Source: Amycolatopsis decaplanina DSM 44594
Lineage (GTDB): Bacteria > Actinomycetota > Actinomycetes > Mycobacteriales > Pseudonocardiaceae
DNA length: 64,000 nucleotides
NCBI RefSeq assembly: GCF_000342005.1
Contig: NZ_AOHO01000028.1
Location: 124,001-188,000, forward strand
Direction: 5' to 3'
Shown here piece by piece: positions 16,815 through 26,014 of this stretch (its first letter is position 1; every line of letters starts with the position of its first letter). Both the position numbers and the translations under genes were made by a program. A model generated the notes under the pieces. It was not told the origin of the DNA and did not search any database. It was given only the letters and a program-made list of their open reading frames with translations.

Positions 16815-17458
16815 ACCGGACCGCCGCGACCGTCGTGCTGTTCCTGCTCGGCGCGGCCGTGCTCAAGGTCTGCCTGACCGGCCGATACCTGCGCTATGTC
16901 AAGGAAGGGCTATGGCCGTTCCTGCTGGCGTCGGGTCTCCTGGTCCTCGTGCTGGCGGCCACGAACCGTCATCGTCACCCGAAGGTGGCATGGCTGCTCC
17001 CGCTTCCGGTCCTCGCCGTATTGCTGGTCTCCCCGCAGCCACTCGGCAGTTACGCGGCGGGCAACGCGGGCATGGCGCTGGCGCGCTCCGACGAGTACCC
17101 GCCGCTGCCCGACGGCGACCCGGTGAAGGTGACCGTCCTGGACTACGCCTCGCGCGCGGTGTTCGACGAGGGCCGTTCCCTCGGTGCGAGACGGGTCGTG
17201 CTCACCGGCTTCACCGCCACCGGCCCCGACGGCGGGTCACTGCTCGTCCGGATGATCCTCACCTGCTGCGCCGTCGACGGGCGTCCGGTGAAGGTCGTGC
17301 TGGACGGCCGCGTCCCGAAGGAACCCGACACCTGGATCGAGGTCACCGGCACGTTCAGGCCGGGGTCCGTGGTGGACGACGTCAACGGCGAACGCATCCC
17401 GTTCCTGAAGGTCGAAAGCGTCACACCGGTGGCCGCGCCCGAACGTCCTTACGAATAG
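16811..17458 (+). CDS. TIGR03943-type membrane protein (YcgQ-like)
   Basis: 215 residues. Three N-terminal hydrophobic helices (VVLFLLGAAVLKVCL; GLWPFLLASGLLVLVLAA; WLLPLPVLAVLLV) are followed by an outside domain with VRMILTCCAVDGRPVKVVL, holding the typical Cys-Cys-Ala-Asp/Val-Asp motif, and WIEVTGTF. This is the usual partner of the preceding permease. GTG 16811 overlaps the permease stop. The pair probably forms one transporter complex. It ends one base before the convergent XRE gene. Confidence 0.85.
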   Translation: MNRTAATVVLFLLGAAVLKVCLTGRYLRYVKEGLWPFLLASGLLVLVLAATNRHRHPKVAWLLPLPVLAVLLVSPQPLGSYAAGNAGMALARSDEYPPLPDGDPVKVTVLDYASRAVFDEGRSLGARRVVLTGFTATGPDGGSLLVRMILTCCAVDGRPVKVVLDGRVPKEPDTWIEVTGTFRPGSVVDDVNGERIPFLKVESVTPVAAPERPYE

Positions 17459-18367
17459 TCAGGCCCAGCTCCACTGGATCCCGTACTGACCGGGGAGCGG
17501 ATCGAGGGTGATGAACTGGAACGTGCTGGTGTCCTGGTCGAATTTCGCCTCGCCGCGTTCCTCTCGCGGCAGCCCGCTGCGCGGCTGGAAAAAGGCGGTG
17601 CAGCGCCTCGGCAGGCATCCGGGGTCGAACGCGAGCTGCACGACGATCTCCCGCGCGGGCCGGTAGAGCGCGATCTGCGCGTGCCGGTTGGTCTGCCCCG
17701 GCGGAAACCGGACGCCGAACTCCACGGCGGCGAGCTCACCGGCCGCCAGTGTCCGGTCGAGCGCGAATTCGAAGACGCAGGTGGACGACGGGACGTCCGC
17801 GCGGAACCGCGCCGGGCGGCAGCCTTCGGTGAACAGCACCACCGGCGGCTGCGTGATACTGGAGCACCGGCTCACGAACACGAACCGCGACGTGTCGTCG
17901 TGATCGGCGCGGATGAGCCGGCGGACCCGGATCGATTCCTGGTGCCCGTCACCGTCGACGCGGTAGCACACGTTCTGCGAAAGCCGTTGCGGTGTATCGA
18001 GTTCGTCCGGTGTCACGTCCATTTTGGCCAGTGCGCGCACCACTTCTTCCGGCCGTCTCCACACCTGGTCGTAGGTCAGGACGTGTCCGGCCCGGACCGT
18101 CCAGCGGCCGCGGGGACGGCGCGGACCGAGCAGCCCGGTCAATGTTTCCGGCGGTTGGCCGAGAATCTCCTCCAGCGCGGTCACCGCAGCGAGCGAACTG
18201 GCCCGTTCCGGCCGGTTTTCGCCATTCTGCCAATAGCTCAGCGCGCTGATGCTGACCGGCTTCTCCTGATCACGCAATCGGCGGCTGATCTCGCTGAGAC
18301 TCAGCCCGCTGCGTTCGATCGCGGCGCGCAAGGCGGCACCGAATTCCGCCGGAGCGAGACTCGTCAT
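17459..18367 (-). CDS. XRE-family HTH protein with C-terminal beta-rich domain
   Basis: 302 residues. The N-terminal helix-turn-helix of the Cro/CI type (FGAALRAAIERSGLSLSEIS; SALSYWQNGENRPERASSL) covers about residues 5-75. The remainder is a large beta-rich domain with repeated aromatic and Phe/Val strands and no recognisable enzyme motif. Similar fusions are common in actinomycetes, but their ligands are unknown. ATG 18367 is chosen; the upstream in-frame ATG 18394 would add nine residues. It is divergent from the metallophosphatase gene across 194 bases, which it could regulate. Confidence 0.7.
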   Translation of the reverse strand: MTSLAPAEFGAALRAAIERSGLSLSEISRRLRDQEKPVSISALSYWQNGENRPERASSLAAVTALEEILGQPPETLTGLLGPRRPRGRWTVRAGHVLTYDQVWRRPEEVVRALAKMDVTPDELDTPQRLSQNVCYRVDGDGHQESIRVRRLIRADHDDTSRFVFVSRCSSITQPPVVLFTEGCRPARFRADVPSSTCVFEFALDRTLAAGELAAVEFGVRFPPGQTNRHAQIALYRPAREIVVQLAFDPGCLPRRCTAFFQPRSGLPREERGEAKFDQDTSTFQFITLDPLPGQYGIQWSWA

Positions 18368-18561
18368 GAAGGCGCAGCGTACCGTCCGTAACACCCGACT
18401 TTCGTCGGGTGAACCCGGCTCCGTTCAGAGTTATCCAGCCTCCGTACGACTTTTCGTTGACGCTCATCCGGCCGCGATTAGGGTCGAAATCGTCGGAAGA
18501 ATCCCCGAATCGCCGACGACTCGCATGTCCTCCCGCCGATGACCGAAGAGGATGATTTCCC

Positions 18562-20685
18562 ATGCGCTCAACCACAAGACGATGGCGCCGCCGGACGCTC
18601 GCCGTCGCGACCTCCACACTGACGGCCGGAGCCTTCCTGGTCGCCGCGCACCCCCAGGCGGGCGGAGCCGCGCCACCCGCCGTGCCCGAAGTGGCCGATC
18701 AGGTTCCGCAACTGGCCGAAGCGGGTGTCACCGGCGGCCCCGCGTCGGTGTCCGGCGGCGGCACGTCCACCATGGCCGCCCGGTCCGTCTGCGCGCCCGG
18801 CGCACACTGGCTGCGCGTCCGGTTCACGGAACTTTCGTTGCACGGCAACGATTCCGTCACGCTGACCGGGAGCAGCGCGGGTTCGTTCACGCTCACCGCT
18901 CGACACTGGCCGGGCAAGGCGTTCCACACCCGCGCGTTCGAAGGCGACTGTGTGCGGGTCTCGGCGTCGCTGGCCGACCCCGCCAGCCGCTTCGCCATCG
19001 ACGCCTACCAGGCGGGTGACCAGCCGCTCGCCACGGCGACCACGACCGTCGCGGCGGTAGGCGACGTCTGCGGTTCGTCGTGCAACCAGACCGCGCCACT
19101 GATCAAGAACATGAACCCGCAGGCGCTGATACTGGCCGGGGACAACGCCTACAGCTCGGGCACACTGTCCGAATACAACAACAACTACAACCCGTACTAC
19201 GGGCAGTTCAAGTCCATCACCTATCCGACGCCGGGCAACCACGAATACAAAACGTCCGGCGCCTCGGGCTACTTCGACTACTTCGGCGCCCGGGCCGGTG
19301 AACGCGGCAAGGGCTACTACAGCTTCGACGTCGGTGACTGGCATTTCGTCGCGCTCAACTCCAACATCGGCCGGGGCACCGGTTCGGCGCAGGAGACCTG
19401 GCTCAAGAAGGACCTGGCGGCGAGCACCAAACCGTGCACGGCCGCGTTCTTCCACCATCCTCGGTTCAGCCGCGGTACCCATGGCGACGACTCGTCGGTG
19501 ACGCCGTTCTTCCAAGCGCTTTACAACGCGAAGGCGGACCTGATCGTCGTCGGCCACGACCACAACTACCAGCGGTACGCGCCCTCGCGGCCGGACGGCA
19601 CGCGCGACGACGTGAACGGCGTTCGTGAGCTGCTGATCGGCACCGGCGGCCGGGGTTACTACAACTTCGACCAGTCGTCGGCCGCCGTGCAGGAAGCGGG
19701 CAACACCAATACCTTCGGCGTCGGGAAGCTGACGCTGAGCGCGACCGACTACCGCAGCGACTTCGTGCCGGTGTCGGGCCGCACCTTCACCGACACCGCG
19801 ACCGGCAAATGCAAGAAAGGCGTCTCCTCCCCCGCCTTCTCGGTCGGCACCAGCCCGTCGTCGGTATCGGTGAAACCGGGCGGGACCGCCTCGGTGACGG
19901 TGAACGTCGGCAGCACCGGCGGCTTCACCGCGGGGACCGCGCTTTCGGTCTCCGGCCTGCCCTCGGGCGTGACCGGGACGATCTCCCCGTCGTCGGTCAC
20001 CCCGCCCGCCAACGGCACCGCGACGGCCACGCTGACCTTGACCGCGTCGGACGCGGCGTCCGGCTCGGCGACCGCCACGGTCACCGGAACGTCCGGTTCG
20101 GTCAGCCATACCGCGAACGTCTCGGTGAGCGTCGGTTCGGCGGGCGGTGAGGCGTTCGCCGACGACTTCGAGACCGACAAGGGATGGCGGCTCGACGCGG
20201 CCGGGGCGGACACCGCCACCGCGGGTAAGTGGGAACGGGGCGATCCCGAACAGACCACCTCGACCTACAGCAACCAGATCAAGCAGCGCGGCGACACGAC
20301 CAGTGGCGCGAACTGCCTGGTCACCGGGCGGCTGGCCGGGTCGGAGTACGGCGTCAACGACCTCGACGGCGGGGCGTCGTCGATGGCCTCACCGTCGTTC
20401 ACCGTGCCCGAGGGCGGGAAGCTGACCTTCTCCTACACCTTCGCGCACGGCGACAACGCGACCTCGGCGGACTACCTGCGGATCCGCGTCCTCGACGGAA
20501 CCACGCCCACGACGGTGTTCGAGAAACTCGGGTCCTCGACCGAGGTGGCGGGTGTCTGGCAGAACGCGACGGCGGACCTGTCGTCGTTCGCCGGGCGCGC
20601 CGTGCGCCTGCTGGTCGAAGCCGCCGACGCGAGCACCGCGTCGCTGTGGGAGTCCGCGGTCGACGACATCCGCGTCACCGCGTAG
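18562..20685 (+). CDS. secreted calcineurin-like metallophosphoesterase with accessory domains
   Basis: 707 residues. The N-terminus has Arg-rich MRSTTRRWRRRT, then a hydrophobic core and AAHPQAGGAA, a Sec- or Tat-like signal. A short beta domain (about 75-155) precedes the phosphoesterase domain with metal motifs AAVGDVC (Asp168), LAGDNAY (193-197), GNHEY (225-229), FFHHPRFSRG and GHDHNYQRY. Next comes an Ig-like Thr/Ser-rich repeat domain (about 420-525), then a MAM/jelly-roll-like C-terminal domain (about 530-707, ending AVDDIRVTA). It probably releases phosphate from organic phosphate outside the cell. Only a weak GAAGAGG site precedes ATG 18562. Confidence 0.88.
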   Translation: MRSTTRRWRRRTLAVATSTLTAGAFLVAAHPQAGGAAPPAVPEVADQVPQLAEAGVTGGPASVSGGGTSTMAARSVCAPGAHWLRVRFTELSLHGNDSVTLTGSSAGSFTLTARHWPGKAFHTRAFEGDCVRVSASLADPASRFAIDAYQAGDQPLATATTTVAAVGDVCGSSCNQTAPLIKNMNPQALILAGDNAYSSGTLSEYNNNYNPYYGQFKSITYPTPGNHEYKTSGASGYFDYFGARAGERGKGYYSFDVGDWHFVALNSNIGRGTGSAQETWLKKDLAASTKPCTAAFFHHPRFSRGTHGDDSSVTPFFQALYNAKADLIVVGHDHNYQRYAPSRPDGTRDDVNGVRELLIGTGGRGYYNFDQSSAAVQEAGNTNTFGVGKLTLSATDYRSDFVPVSGRTFTDTATGKCKKGVSSPAFSVGTSPSSVSVKPGGTASVTVNVGSTGGFTAGTALSVSGLPSGVTGTISPSSVTPPANGTATATLTLTASDAASGSATATVTGTSGSVSHTANVSVSVGSAGGEAFADDFETDKGWRLDAAGADTATAGKWERGDPEQTTSTYSNQIKQRGDTTSGANCLVTGRLAGSEYGVNDLDGGASSMASPSFTVPEGGKLTFSYTFAHGDNATSADYLRIRVLDGTTPTTVFEKLGSSTEVAGVWQNATADLSSFAGRAVRLLVEAADASTASLWESAVDDIRVTA

Positions 20686-20703
20686 CACCGGGGAAGGCCG
20701 GAC

Positions 20704-21918
20704 ATGTACGTCTCCACCATTCGCTCCACCGACCCCGCCCGGCCCGGAGGCCGTACGAAACACGCGGTCCCGGGCACCGTCCTCGGTCTGGGCGTGGTCA
20801 GCCTGATCACGGACATGTCCGCCGAGATGGTCACCGCCGTGCTGCCGCTCTACCTCGTGTACGGCCTCGGGGTCGGTTACCTGCAACTGGGCGCGATCGA
20901 CGGGCTGTACACGGGGGCGACGGCGTTGCTGCGGCTGACGGGCGGCTTCTTCGCCGACCGTCTCGGCCGCCCGAAGGCCGTCGCCCTGGTGGGCTACGGC
21001 CTGTCGGCGGCGACCAAACTAGCCTTCCCCGCCGCCGGATCCTCGCTCGGCGCGATCGGCCTGGTGATCGGTGCCGATCGCGCCGGCAAGGGCATCCGTA
21101 CCGCGCCGCGGGACGCGATGATCACCCTCGCCACCCCCGCCGACGGCCTGGGCCGCGCGTTCGGTGTCCATCGCGCGATGGACACGGCAGGCGCGCTACT
21201 CGGGCCGATCATCGCGTTCGGTCTGCTGACCTTGCTCGTCGGCGACTACCCGGCGGTGTTCGGGGTGAGTTTCCTCCTCGCCGTGATCGCGGTGATCGTG
21301 CTGGTGGTGTTCGTCCGTGCCCCCGCCGGGGCGGTCGAGCGGTCTCGGATACGGCTGCGCGCCGGATTCGCCTTGCTGCGGCAGCCGGAGCTCCGCGGCA
21401 CCTGCCTGGCCGCGGCACTTCTCGGTGTCTGCACGGTCGGCGACATGTTCTTGTTCGTCGGCGTGCAGCAGTCCGCCGGATTGCCGCCCGGGGCGCTTCC
21501 CCTGCTGCCGCTGGCGACGGCGCTGGTGTTCATGGCGCTGGCATCACCGATCGGACGGCTCGCGGACCGGCTCAGCCGGTGGAAGGTGTTCCTCGCCGGG
21601 CACGTCGTGTTGCTCGCCGCGTACGTCGTCCTGGCCGCTTCGGCGAGCGGATGGCTCGTAGCGGTGGTCGTCCTGGCGGCACATGGCGTGTTCTACGCGT
21701 GCACGGACGGCGTCCTGATGGCGCACGCGTCGCCGCTGGTGCCGGAGTCGTTGCGGGCCACCGGTCTCGCGATCGTCCAAACAGGACAGGCACTGGCCAG
21801 GGCCGCCGGCGCGGTGCTGTTCGGCGCGCTCGCGGCCGGGGCGGCGCCGCGCCCCGCGTTCGCGGTGTTCGCGATCGTGATGCTGGTGTCGGTGCTGGCT
21901 GGAACGAGGGTGAAATGA
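20704..21918 (+). CDS. MFS transporter
   Basis: 404 residues with 12 predicted hydrophobic helices. The loop 2-3 motif is seen as GGFFADRLGRPKAV and its second-half counterpart as SPIGRLADRLSRWKV. DRAGKGIRTAPRDAMI in the middle is typical of the MFS_1 group that includes YwoG/multidrug-like proteins. GGGGAAGG precedes ATG 20704. It is the first gene of a six-gene run; its stop overlaps the next start (ATGA). Substrate unknown; the exported partners suggest an envelope-related compound. Confidence 0.85.
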   Translation: MYVSTIRSTDPARPGGRTKHAVPGTVLGLGVVSLITDMSAEMVTAVLPLYLVYGLGVGYLQLGAIDGLYTGATALLRLTGGFFADRLGRPKAVALVGYGLSAATKLAFPAAGSSLGAIGLVIGADRAGKGIRTAPRDAMITLATPADGLGRAFGVHRAMDTAGALLGPIIAFGLLTLLVGDYPAVFGVSFLLAVIAVIVLVVFVRAPAGAVERSRIRLRAGFALLRQPELRGTCLAAALLGVCTVGDMFLFVGVQQSAGLPPGALPLLPLATALVFMALASPIGRLADRLSRWKVFLAGHVVLLAAYVVLAASASGWLVAVVVLAAHGVFYACTDGVLMAHASPLVPESLRATGLAIVQTGQALARAAGAVLFGALAAGAAPRPAFAVFAIVMLVSVLAGTRVK

Positions 21919-22814
21919 AGCGGACCTGGGTGGGAATCGCCGCGGTCGCGGTCACGGTGCTGGCCGGGGCGGTCTTCGTCGGGCTGCGCACCGGGGACGC
22001 GGTGGCGGAACAGCGGCTGGACCTCGTCGACGGCGGGATGTTGTATGTGGACGAGTCGGGCCGCGTCCGGCAGGACGACCGCGTCGGCCCGTCCTGTCAG
22101 CGCGTGGACGTCGCCGCGGGCACCCTGGCGTGCCTGCGCGCGACGGCGGTGCCCGACCAGGCCGAGCTGGTCGTCACGAAACAGGGGGCCGAACCACGGC
22201 GGATCTCCGAATGGGGAACGCCGTCCAGGGTCCGGGTGTCTCCGTCCGGGCGGCTGGTGGGCTGGACGGTGTTCCGCGCCGGTGACTCGTATCTAGGCGG
22301 GGTGGGCACGTTCTCCACCACCGCCGGGATCTACGACTTTGACACCGGAAGCCACTACGGCTCCCTGGAGGACTTCGCGCTCACCGTGGACGGAAAGCCG
22401 TACCCGGCCAAGGATCTGAACTACTGGGGAGTGACCTTCGCACGCGACGATCAGACGTTCTACGCCACCGCCCGGTCTGCTAGCGGCATCTGGCTGGTGC
22501 GGGGCGATCTCCGCGGCCGGACACTGACCACGCTGCGGCGCGACGTCGAATGTCCTTCCCTCTCCCCGGACGGCACCCGCGTCGCCTACAAGTTCCGTGA
22601 TGGTGACCAGTGGCGGCTGCACGTGCTTTCCCTCATCGACGGCCGTGACGTCCCGCTCGCCGACCCCGCGCATCTGGACGACCAGGCACAGTGGCTGGAC
22701 GACAGGACCGTCGCCTACGACCGGGACAAAGCGATCTATGCGGTACCGGCCGACGGGACCGGCATGCCCGTCCTGGTCCGCCGGGCCGCGTCCTCCCCCG
22801 CGGTCGTGCGGTGA
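21915..22814 (+). CDS. exported TolB-like beta-propeller protein
   Basis: 299 residues. The N-terminal helix (WVGIAAVAVTVLAGAVFVGL) would anchor it outside the membrane. The rest shows repeated propeller blades with motifs such as RVRVSPSGRLVGW, CPSLSPDGTRVAYKF and DDQAQWLDDRTVAYD, as in TolB/WD40-like PD40 repeats. No catalytic residues are evident. It probably binds a partner or ligand. The start overlaps the MFS stop and its end overlaps the next gene (GTGA), so the protein is made in step with both. Confidence 0.75.
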   Translation: MKRTWVGIAAVAVTVLAGAVFVGLRTGDAVAEQRLDLVDGGMLYVDESGRVRQDDRVGPSCQRVDVAAGTLACLRATAVPDQAELVVTKQGAEPRRISEWGTPSRVRVSPSGRLVGWTVFRAGDSYLGGVGTFSTTAGIYDFDTGSHYGSLEDFALTVDGKPYPAKDLNYWGVTFARDDQTFYATARSASGIWLVRGDLRGRTLTTLRRDVECPSLSPDGTRVAYKFRDGDQWRLHVLSLIDGRDVPLADPAHLDDQAQWLDDRTVAYDRDKAIYAVPADGTGMPVLVRRAASSPAVVR

Positions 22815-23839
22815 TCCCCCGTGACTGCACCCCACTCGGCCTGGCGCTCGCGGTGCTGGCCGCCGTCGCGGTCGTGATCCTGCCCGCACCGGCCCCCGCG
22901 GTCAGGGCTCCCGCCGTCCCGTCGGTCACCGACGTCTGGCCCGGCGCGCGGATCACCGCGCACACCGTCACCGGGCCGCCCTACACACCGTTGGCGTACC
23001 TCGATTCCGAAACGTCCGCCGGGGTCGCGCGGGCGAGTGACTCGATCCGGCTGACGCTGGGAGATCGGGTACTCCGCGAAGTCCCGCTGCCGGGCTCGCC
23101 CCGGTTCGTCCTCGCCGTCTCCCCGGAAGCGCTGGTGTGGCTGGAGCTGTCCGACATCACCGGGACGGGTGCGCTGTGGCGCGCCGGGCCGCGCGGTGAG
23201 AACCCCGTCCTGGTCACCGCCGACACCGGGCGGGTCGTGCTCCAGGACTCCCAGTACGACCTCGTCGTGCACGAAGACCAGGCCGGCTGGGTGGCCGTGC
23301 GGGGCGACGCCACCGAGGTGCGGACGGTGGCGTTGTCCGGCGGCCCGGTGAACCGCACACCGCTGCCCGGCGACTTCGCGCTCACCGCCTGGCCGTTCGC
23401 GACGTCGGCCGCCGTCGAGCAGGCAGGACCGTCGGAGCTCGTGGACCTCCGCGACGGCCGGGTCGCCCGGGTCGGCGGGCAGAACGTCGAACTGGTCGAC
23501 TGCACGCCGTCCTGGTGCCGGGTCCAGGTACTGCGCCAGAGCGGGACCGCGCGGTTCGATCTGATGAAACCCGACGGTTCCGAACGGAGACGTGTCGGCG
23601 GGAAGGGTATCCGGCCCGCGTTCGGCGACGTCGTCGTGCTCGACCGGTACGCGGTCGTGGTCGACGACGACCGCGGCGTGCTCGCCCTCTACGACACCGC
23701 CACCGGCCGGATGGCCGACCTGGCGGCGGAGTTCGGCACGGTTCTGGCGCGAGGACCGTACGTGTGGTGGTCGGAGGGCGAGAACGAGGCGCTCACCTGG
23801 CGGTCGCTGGACCTGCGCACCCTTGAGGCATCTGCTTGA
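22811..23839 (+). CDS. exported hypothetical protein, propeller-like
   Basis: 342 residues, not recognised as a named family. A hydrophobic N-terminal segment (LALAVLAAVAVVILPAPAPAV) suggests export or anchoring. The body is beta-rich with regularly spaced Asp/Gly turns (ALSGGPVNRTPL; SELVDLRDGRVARV; GVLALYDTATGRMADL) like a degenerate propeller. A Cys pair (DCTPSWCRV) may form a disulfide. GTG 22811 overlaps the preceding stop. Together with the previous gene it may form the extracytoplasmic sensor of the downstream kinases; this is inference from position only. Confidence 0.6.
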   Translation: MIPRDCTPLGLALAVLAAVAVVILPAPAPAVRAPAVPSVTDVWPGARITAHTVTGPPYTPLAYLDSETSAGVARASDSIRLTLGDRVLREVPLPGSPRFVLAVSPEALVWLELSDITGTGALWRAGPRGENPVLVTADTGRVVLQDSQYDLVVHEDQAGWVAVRGDATEVRTVALSGGPVNRTPLPGDFALTAWPFATSAAVEQAGPSELVDLRDGRVARVGGQNVELVDCTPSWCRVQVLRQSGTARFDLMKPDGSERRRVGGKGIRPAFGDVVVLDRYAVVVDDDRGVLALYDTATGRMADLAAEFGTVLARGPYVWWSEGENEALTWRSLDLRTLEASA

Positions 23840-24951
23840 CTGCTGCCGTGCAGTCCGATCGTGAGACCTCCGTCGAAGCGGAGTTCTCGCGGGTGGTCGG
23901 CCGGTTCACCGGGCAGGCCAGGGGCGCCGGACTGCTGGTGATCAGTGTTTTCGGGGTGCTCGCCACGCCGTCGGACGCGCTCCCGCTCGCCTTCGGTCTG
24001 CTCGCGCTGGCCCTGGTCACCGCCGTGGCCGAGCACCTCGTGGGGAAGACGGGCCGGGGCAGACCGGTGGCGTTCGCGCTCACCCTGGTGCGCGCCGCGG
24101 CGATCTGCGGCACCCAGTTCCTGACCGCGCCCGAGGCGGGCGAGCTGAACCAGTGGGCACTCAACGTCCTCACCCTCACCGCGATCACCCTCCAATGGGA
24201 ATGGCCGCCGGAGATCACCGTGCCCGCCATCGCCTGCCTGCTGGCGATCGAAGCGGTTCCGCTCGGCTTCGAGGACGGTTTTCCGGTAGTACTACGCGTG
24301 CTCATCGAAGCCACCCTCGCCAGGGGCGCCTTCCTCCTGCTGGCACGGACGACACGCCGGATCGATCACCTCCGCGAGCGCCAGGCCCGGCTGACCCGCG
24401 AGGAATCCCTTGCCGTGGAACGACGGCTGCGGGAACGGGAGTACCTGGCCGTCCTGCACGACACGGCCGCGGCCACCTTTCTCACCGTGGCCCAGCGCGG
24501 GGAAACCACGGATCCGGCCGAGGTCGCCGGATACGCCCGCCGCGATCTCGCGATCCTCACCGGCGAATCCGGTCCCGGCAGCGTGGTCGATCTCGAGACC
24601 TCGCTGCGCGGTGTGCTCGCCCAAAGCCCGGTGAAGGTCGAGACGCGCTGGTCGCCGGTCGCGCCGATCCCGGCGTCGGCGGCGCTCGCTCTGGTCCGCG
24701 CCGTGCGTGAGGCACTGGTGAACGTCGACCGGCACGCGGGTGTCGGCGAGGCCCGGCTGACGGTGGAAGACGGCGTACGCGTGACCGTCCGGGACGAAGG
24801 CCGCGGTTTCGATCCGGCGAAGACCCCGGCGCAGCGGCGAGGTGTCCGGGGCTCGCTCGTCGAACGCATGGCCGCGGCGGGCGGCCGGGCAGTCGTCACC
24901 TCCGCACCCGGTTCGGGGACCACGGTGGAACTGGTGTGGCCGCATGAATGA
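23836..24951 (+). CDS. sensor histidine kinase, NarL-partner type (HisKA_3)
   Basis: 371 residues with about five hydrophobic N-terminal segments and no obvious outside domain. The phosphoacceptor His lies in EYLAVLHDTAAATF. The ATPase domain is intact: VREALVNVDRHAG (N box), VRDEGRGFDP (G1), and APGSGTTVELVWP at the end. TTG 23836 overlaps the preceding stop (TTGA) and has GAGG seven bases upstream; GTG 23848 is an in-frame alternative without a ribosome site. It overlaps the next gene by eight bases. It should phosphorylate the response regulator at 25993. Confidence 0.85.
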   Translation: MTAAVQSDRETSVEAEFSRVVGRFTGQARGAGLLVISVFGVLATPSDALPLAFGLLALALVTAVAEHLVGKTGRGRPVAFALTLVRAAAICGTQFLTAPEAGELNQWALNVLTLTAITLQWEWPPEITVPAIACLLAIEAVPLGFEDGFPVVLRVLIEATLARGAFLLLARTTRRIDHLRERQARLTREESLAVERRLREREYLAVLHDTAAATFLTVAQRGETTDPAEVAGYARRDLAILTGESGPGSVVDLETSLRGVLAQSPVKVETRWSPVAPIPASAALALVRAVREALVNVDRHAGVGEARLTVEDGVRVTVRDEGRGFDPAKTPAQRRGVRGSLVERMAAAGGRAVVTSAPGSGTTVELVWPHE

Positions 24952-26014
24952 GACCGCGGACCGGGTGCTCGGCGGCTGCCGGATCGCGGTCCTGCTCGCG
25001 ACGGCGGCGATCCAGATCGGGCTCAGCCTGTCCCGGCTGGACGACACCCCGGACCGGATCGCGTTCGCCGTGCTCGCCGGCGTGCTCGTCGTGGCGGCGT
25101 GGTGGGTACTGCGCTGGAAGCCGGTCCCCTGGCCGGTCGCGCTCTCCGGGACGGTGGTGGTCCTCGCCGCGTCGACGGTCGCCGTCTGGACGCTGCCCCC
25201 CGACCGGCTGCTCGGCGACGAGGACTGGGCGTCCGGGCTCGCGGGCTGGCATCTGCTGGTGCTGCTGCTGGACCGCCCCGCGGTCGCGATGTCCGCGCTC
25301 GTCCTCCAGATGACGCTCACCTTCGTCCGGCAGATCGGCGCGGCGCCCACCGATCGCGGCGAGATCGGCGGCATGGTGATCGTCGGGCTCAGCGTGCTCA
25401 CCTTCCAGGCCGCGACGCTGGCGCTGATCAGGGTGGTCAACCGGCGGGCGGGTGAAGCCGCGGAGGCCTCCGCCGAACGGGACCGGCAAGCCCACCGCAA
25501 GGCGCTCGCCGAGGAGCGGGAGGCCGACCAGCGGAGCCGGTTCGCCGGTCAGCTCGGCGCCACCCTGCCACTGCTCGCCGGACTGGCCGACCGCACCCTT
25601 GACCCGCGTGACGACGCGGTCCGGCAGCGTTGCGCGCTCGCGGCCACGCAATTGCGGCGGTTGTTCGCGGAGAACGACGACGTTCCCGATCCGCTGCTGC
25701 ACGAAGTCTCGGCGTGCGTCGATCTCGCCGAGCGGCGGGGATTGACGGTGACGCTGGCGGTCAGCGGTGAATCGGCTCCGGTCCCGACCGCCGTCCGCCG
25801 CGAACTCACCGGTCCGCTGATGACCGCGCTGGTCGCCGCCAGGACACAGGCCAGGGTCAGCGTCCTGCGCACCGGCGACGAGATCCGGGTCGCGGCGATC
25901 ACGGACGGTGAACCCGGTGTGACGGTGAACGGATCGGGCGCCGTCGACGTCGAATGGCACGCACTGGGAGAGCGATCGTGGATGGAGGCGAAATGGCGTT
26001 CGCGACCGAACTGA
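24944..26014 (+). CDS. kinase-like membrane protein lacking catalytic motifs
   Basis: 356 residues. About five N-terminal membrane segments are followed by a helical linker rich in Glu/Arg/Ala (EAAEASAERDRQAHRKALAE), probably a coiled coil, then a region laid out like a DHp plus ATPase domain. However, no LHD motif occurs where the acceptor His is expected (RFAGQLGATLPLLAG), and neither the Asn box nor the DxGxG motif can be found. It therefore looks like a pseudokinase that could tune or dimerise with the active kinase before it. ATG 24944 overlaps the kinase stop. Its end overlaps the regulator gene by 22 bases. Confidence 0.65.
   Translation: MNETADRVLGGCRIAVLLATAAIQIGLSLSRLDDTPDRIAFAVLAGVLVVAAWWVLRWKPVPWPVALSGTVVVLAASTVAVWTLPPDRLLGDEDWASGLAGWHLLVLLLDRPAVAMSALVLQMTLTFVRQIGAAPTDRGEIGGMVIVGLSVLTFQAATLALIRVVNRRAGEAAEASAERDRQAHRKALAEEREADQRSRFAGQLGATLPLLAGLADRTLDPRDDAVRQRCALAATQLRRLFAENDDVPDPLLHEVSACVDLAERRGLTVTLAVSGESAPVPTAVRRELTGPLMTALVAARTQARVSVLRTGDEIRVAAITDGEPGVTVNGSGAVDVEWHALGERSWMEAKWRSRPN

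Noticed and set aside
18368..18561. Possible PHO box before the secreted metallophosphatase
   Set aside because: GTTCAG-like words occur, but not as the needed spaced direct repeats.
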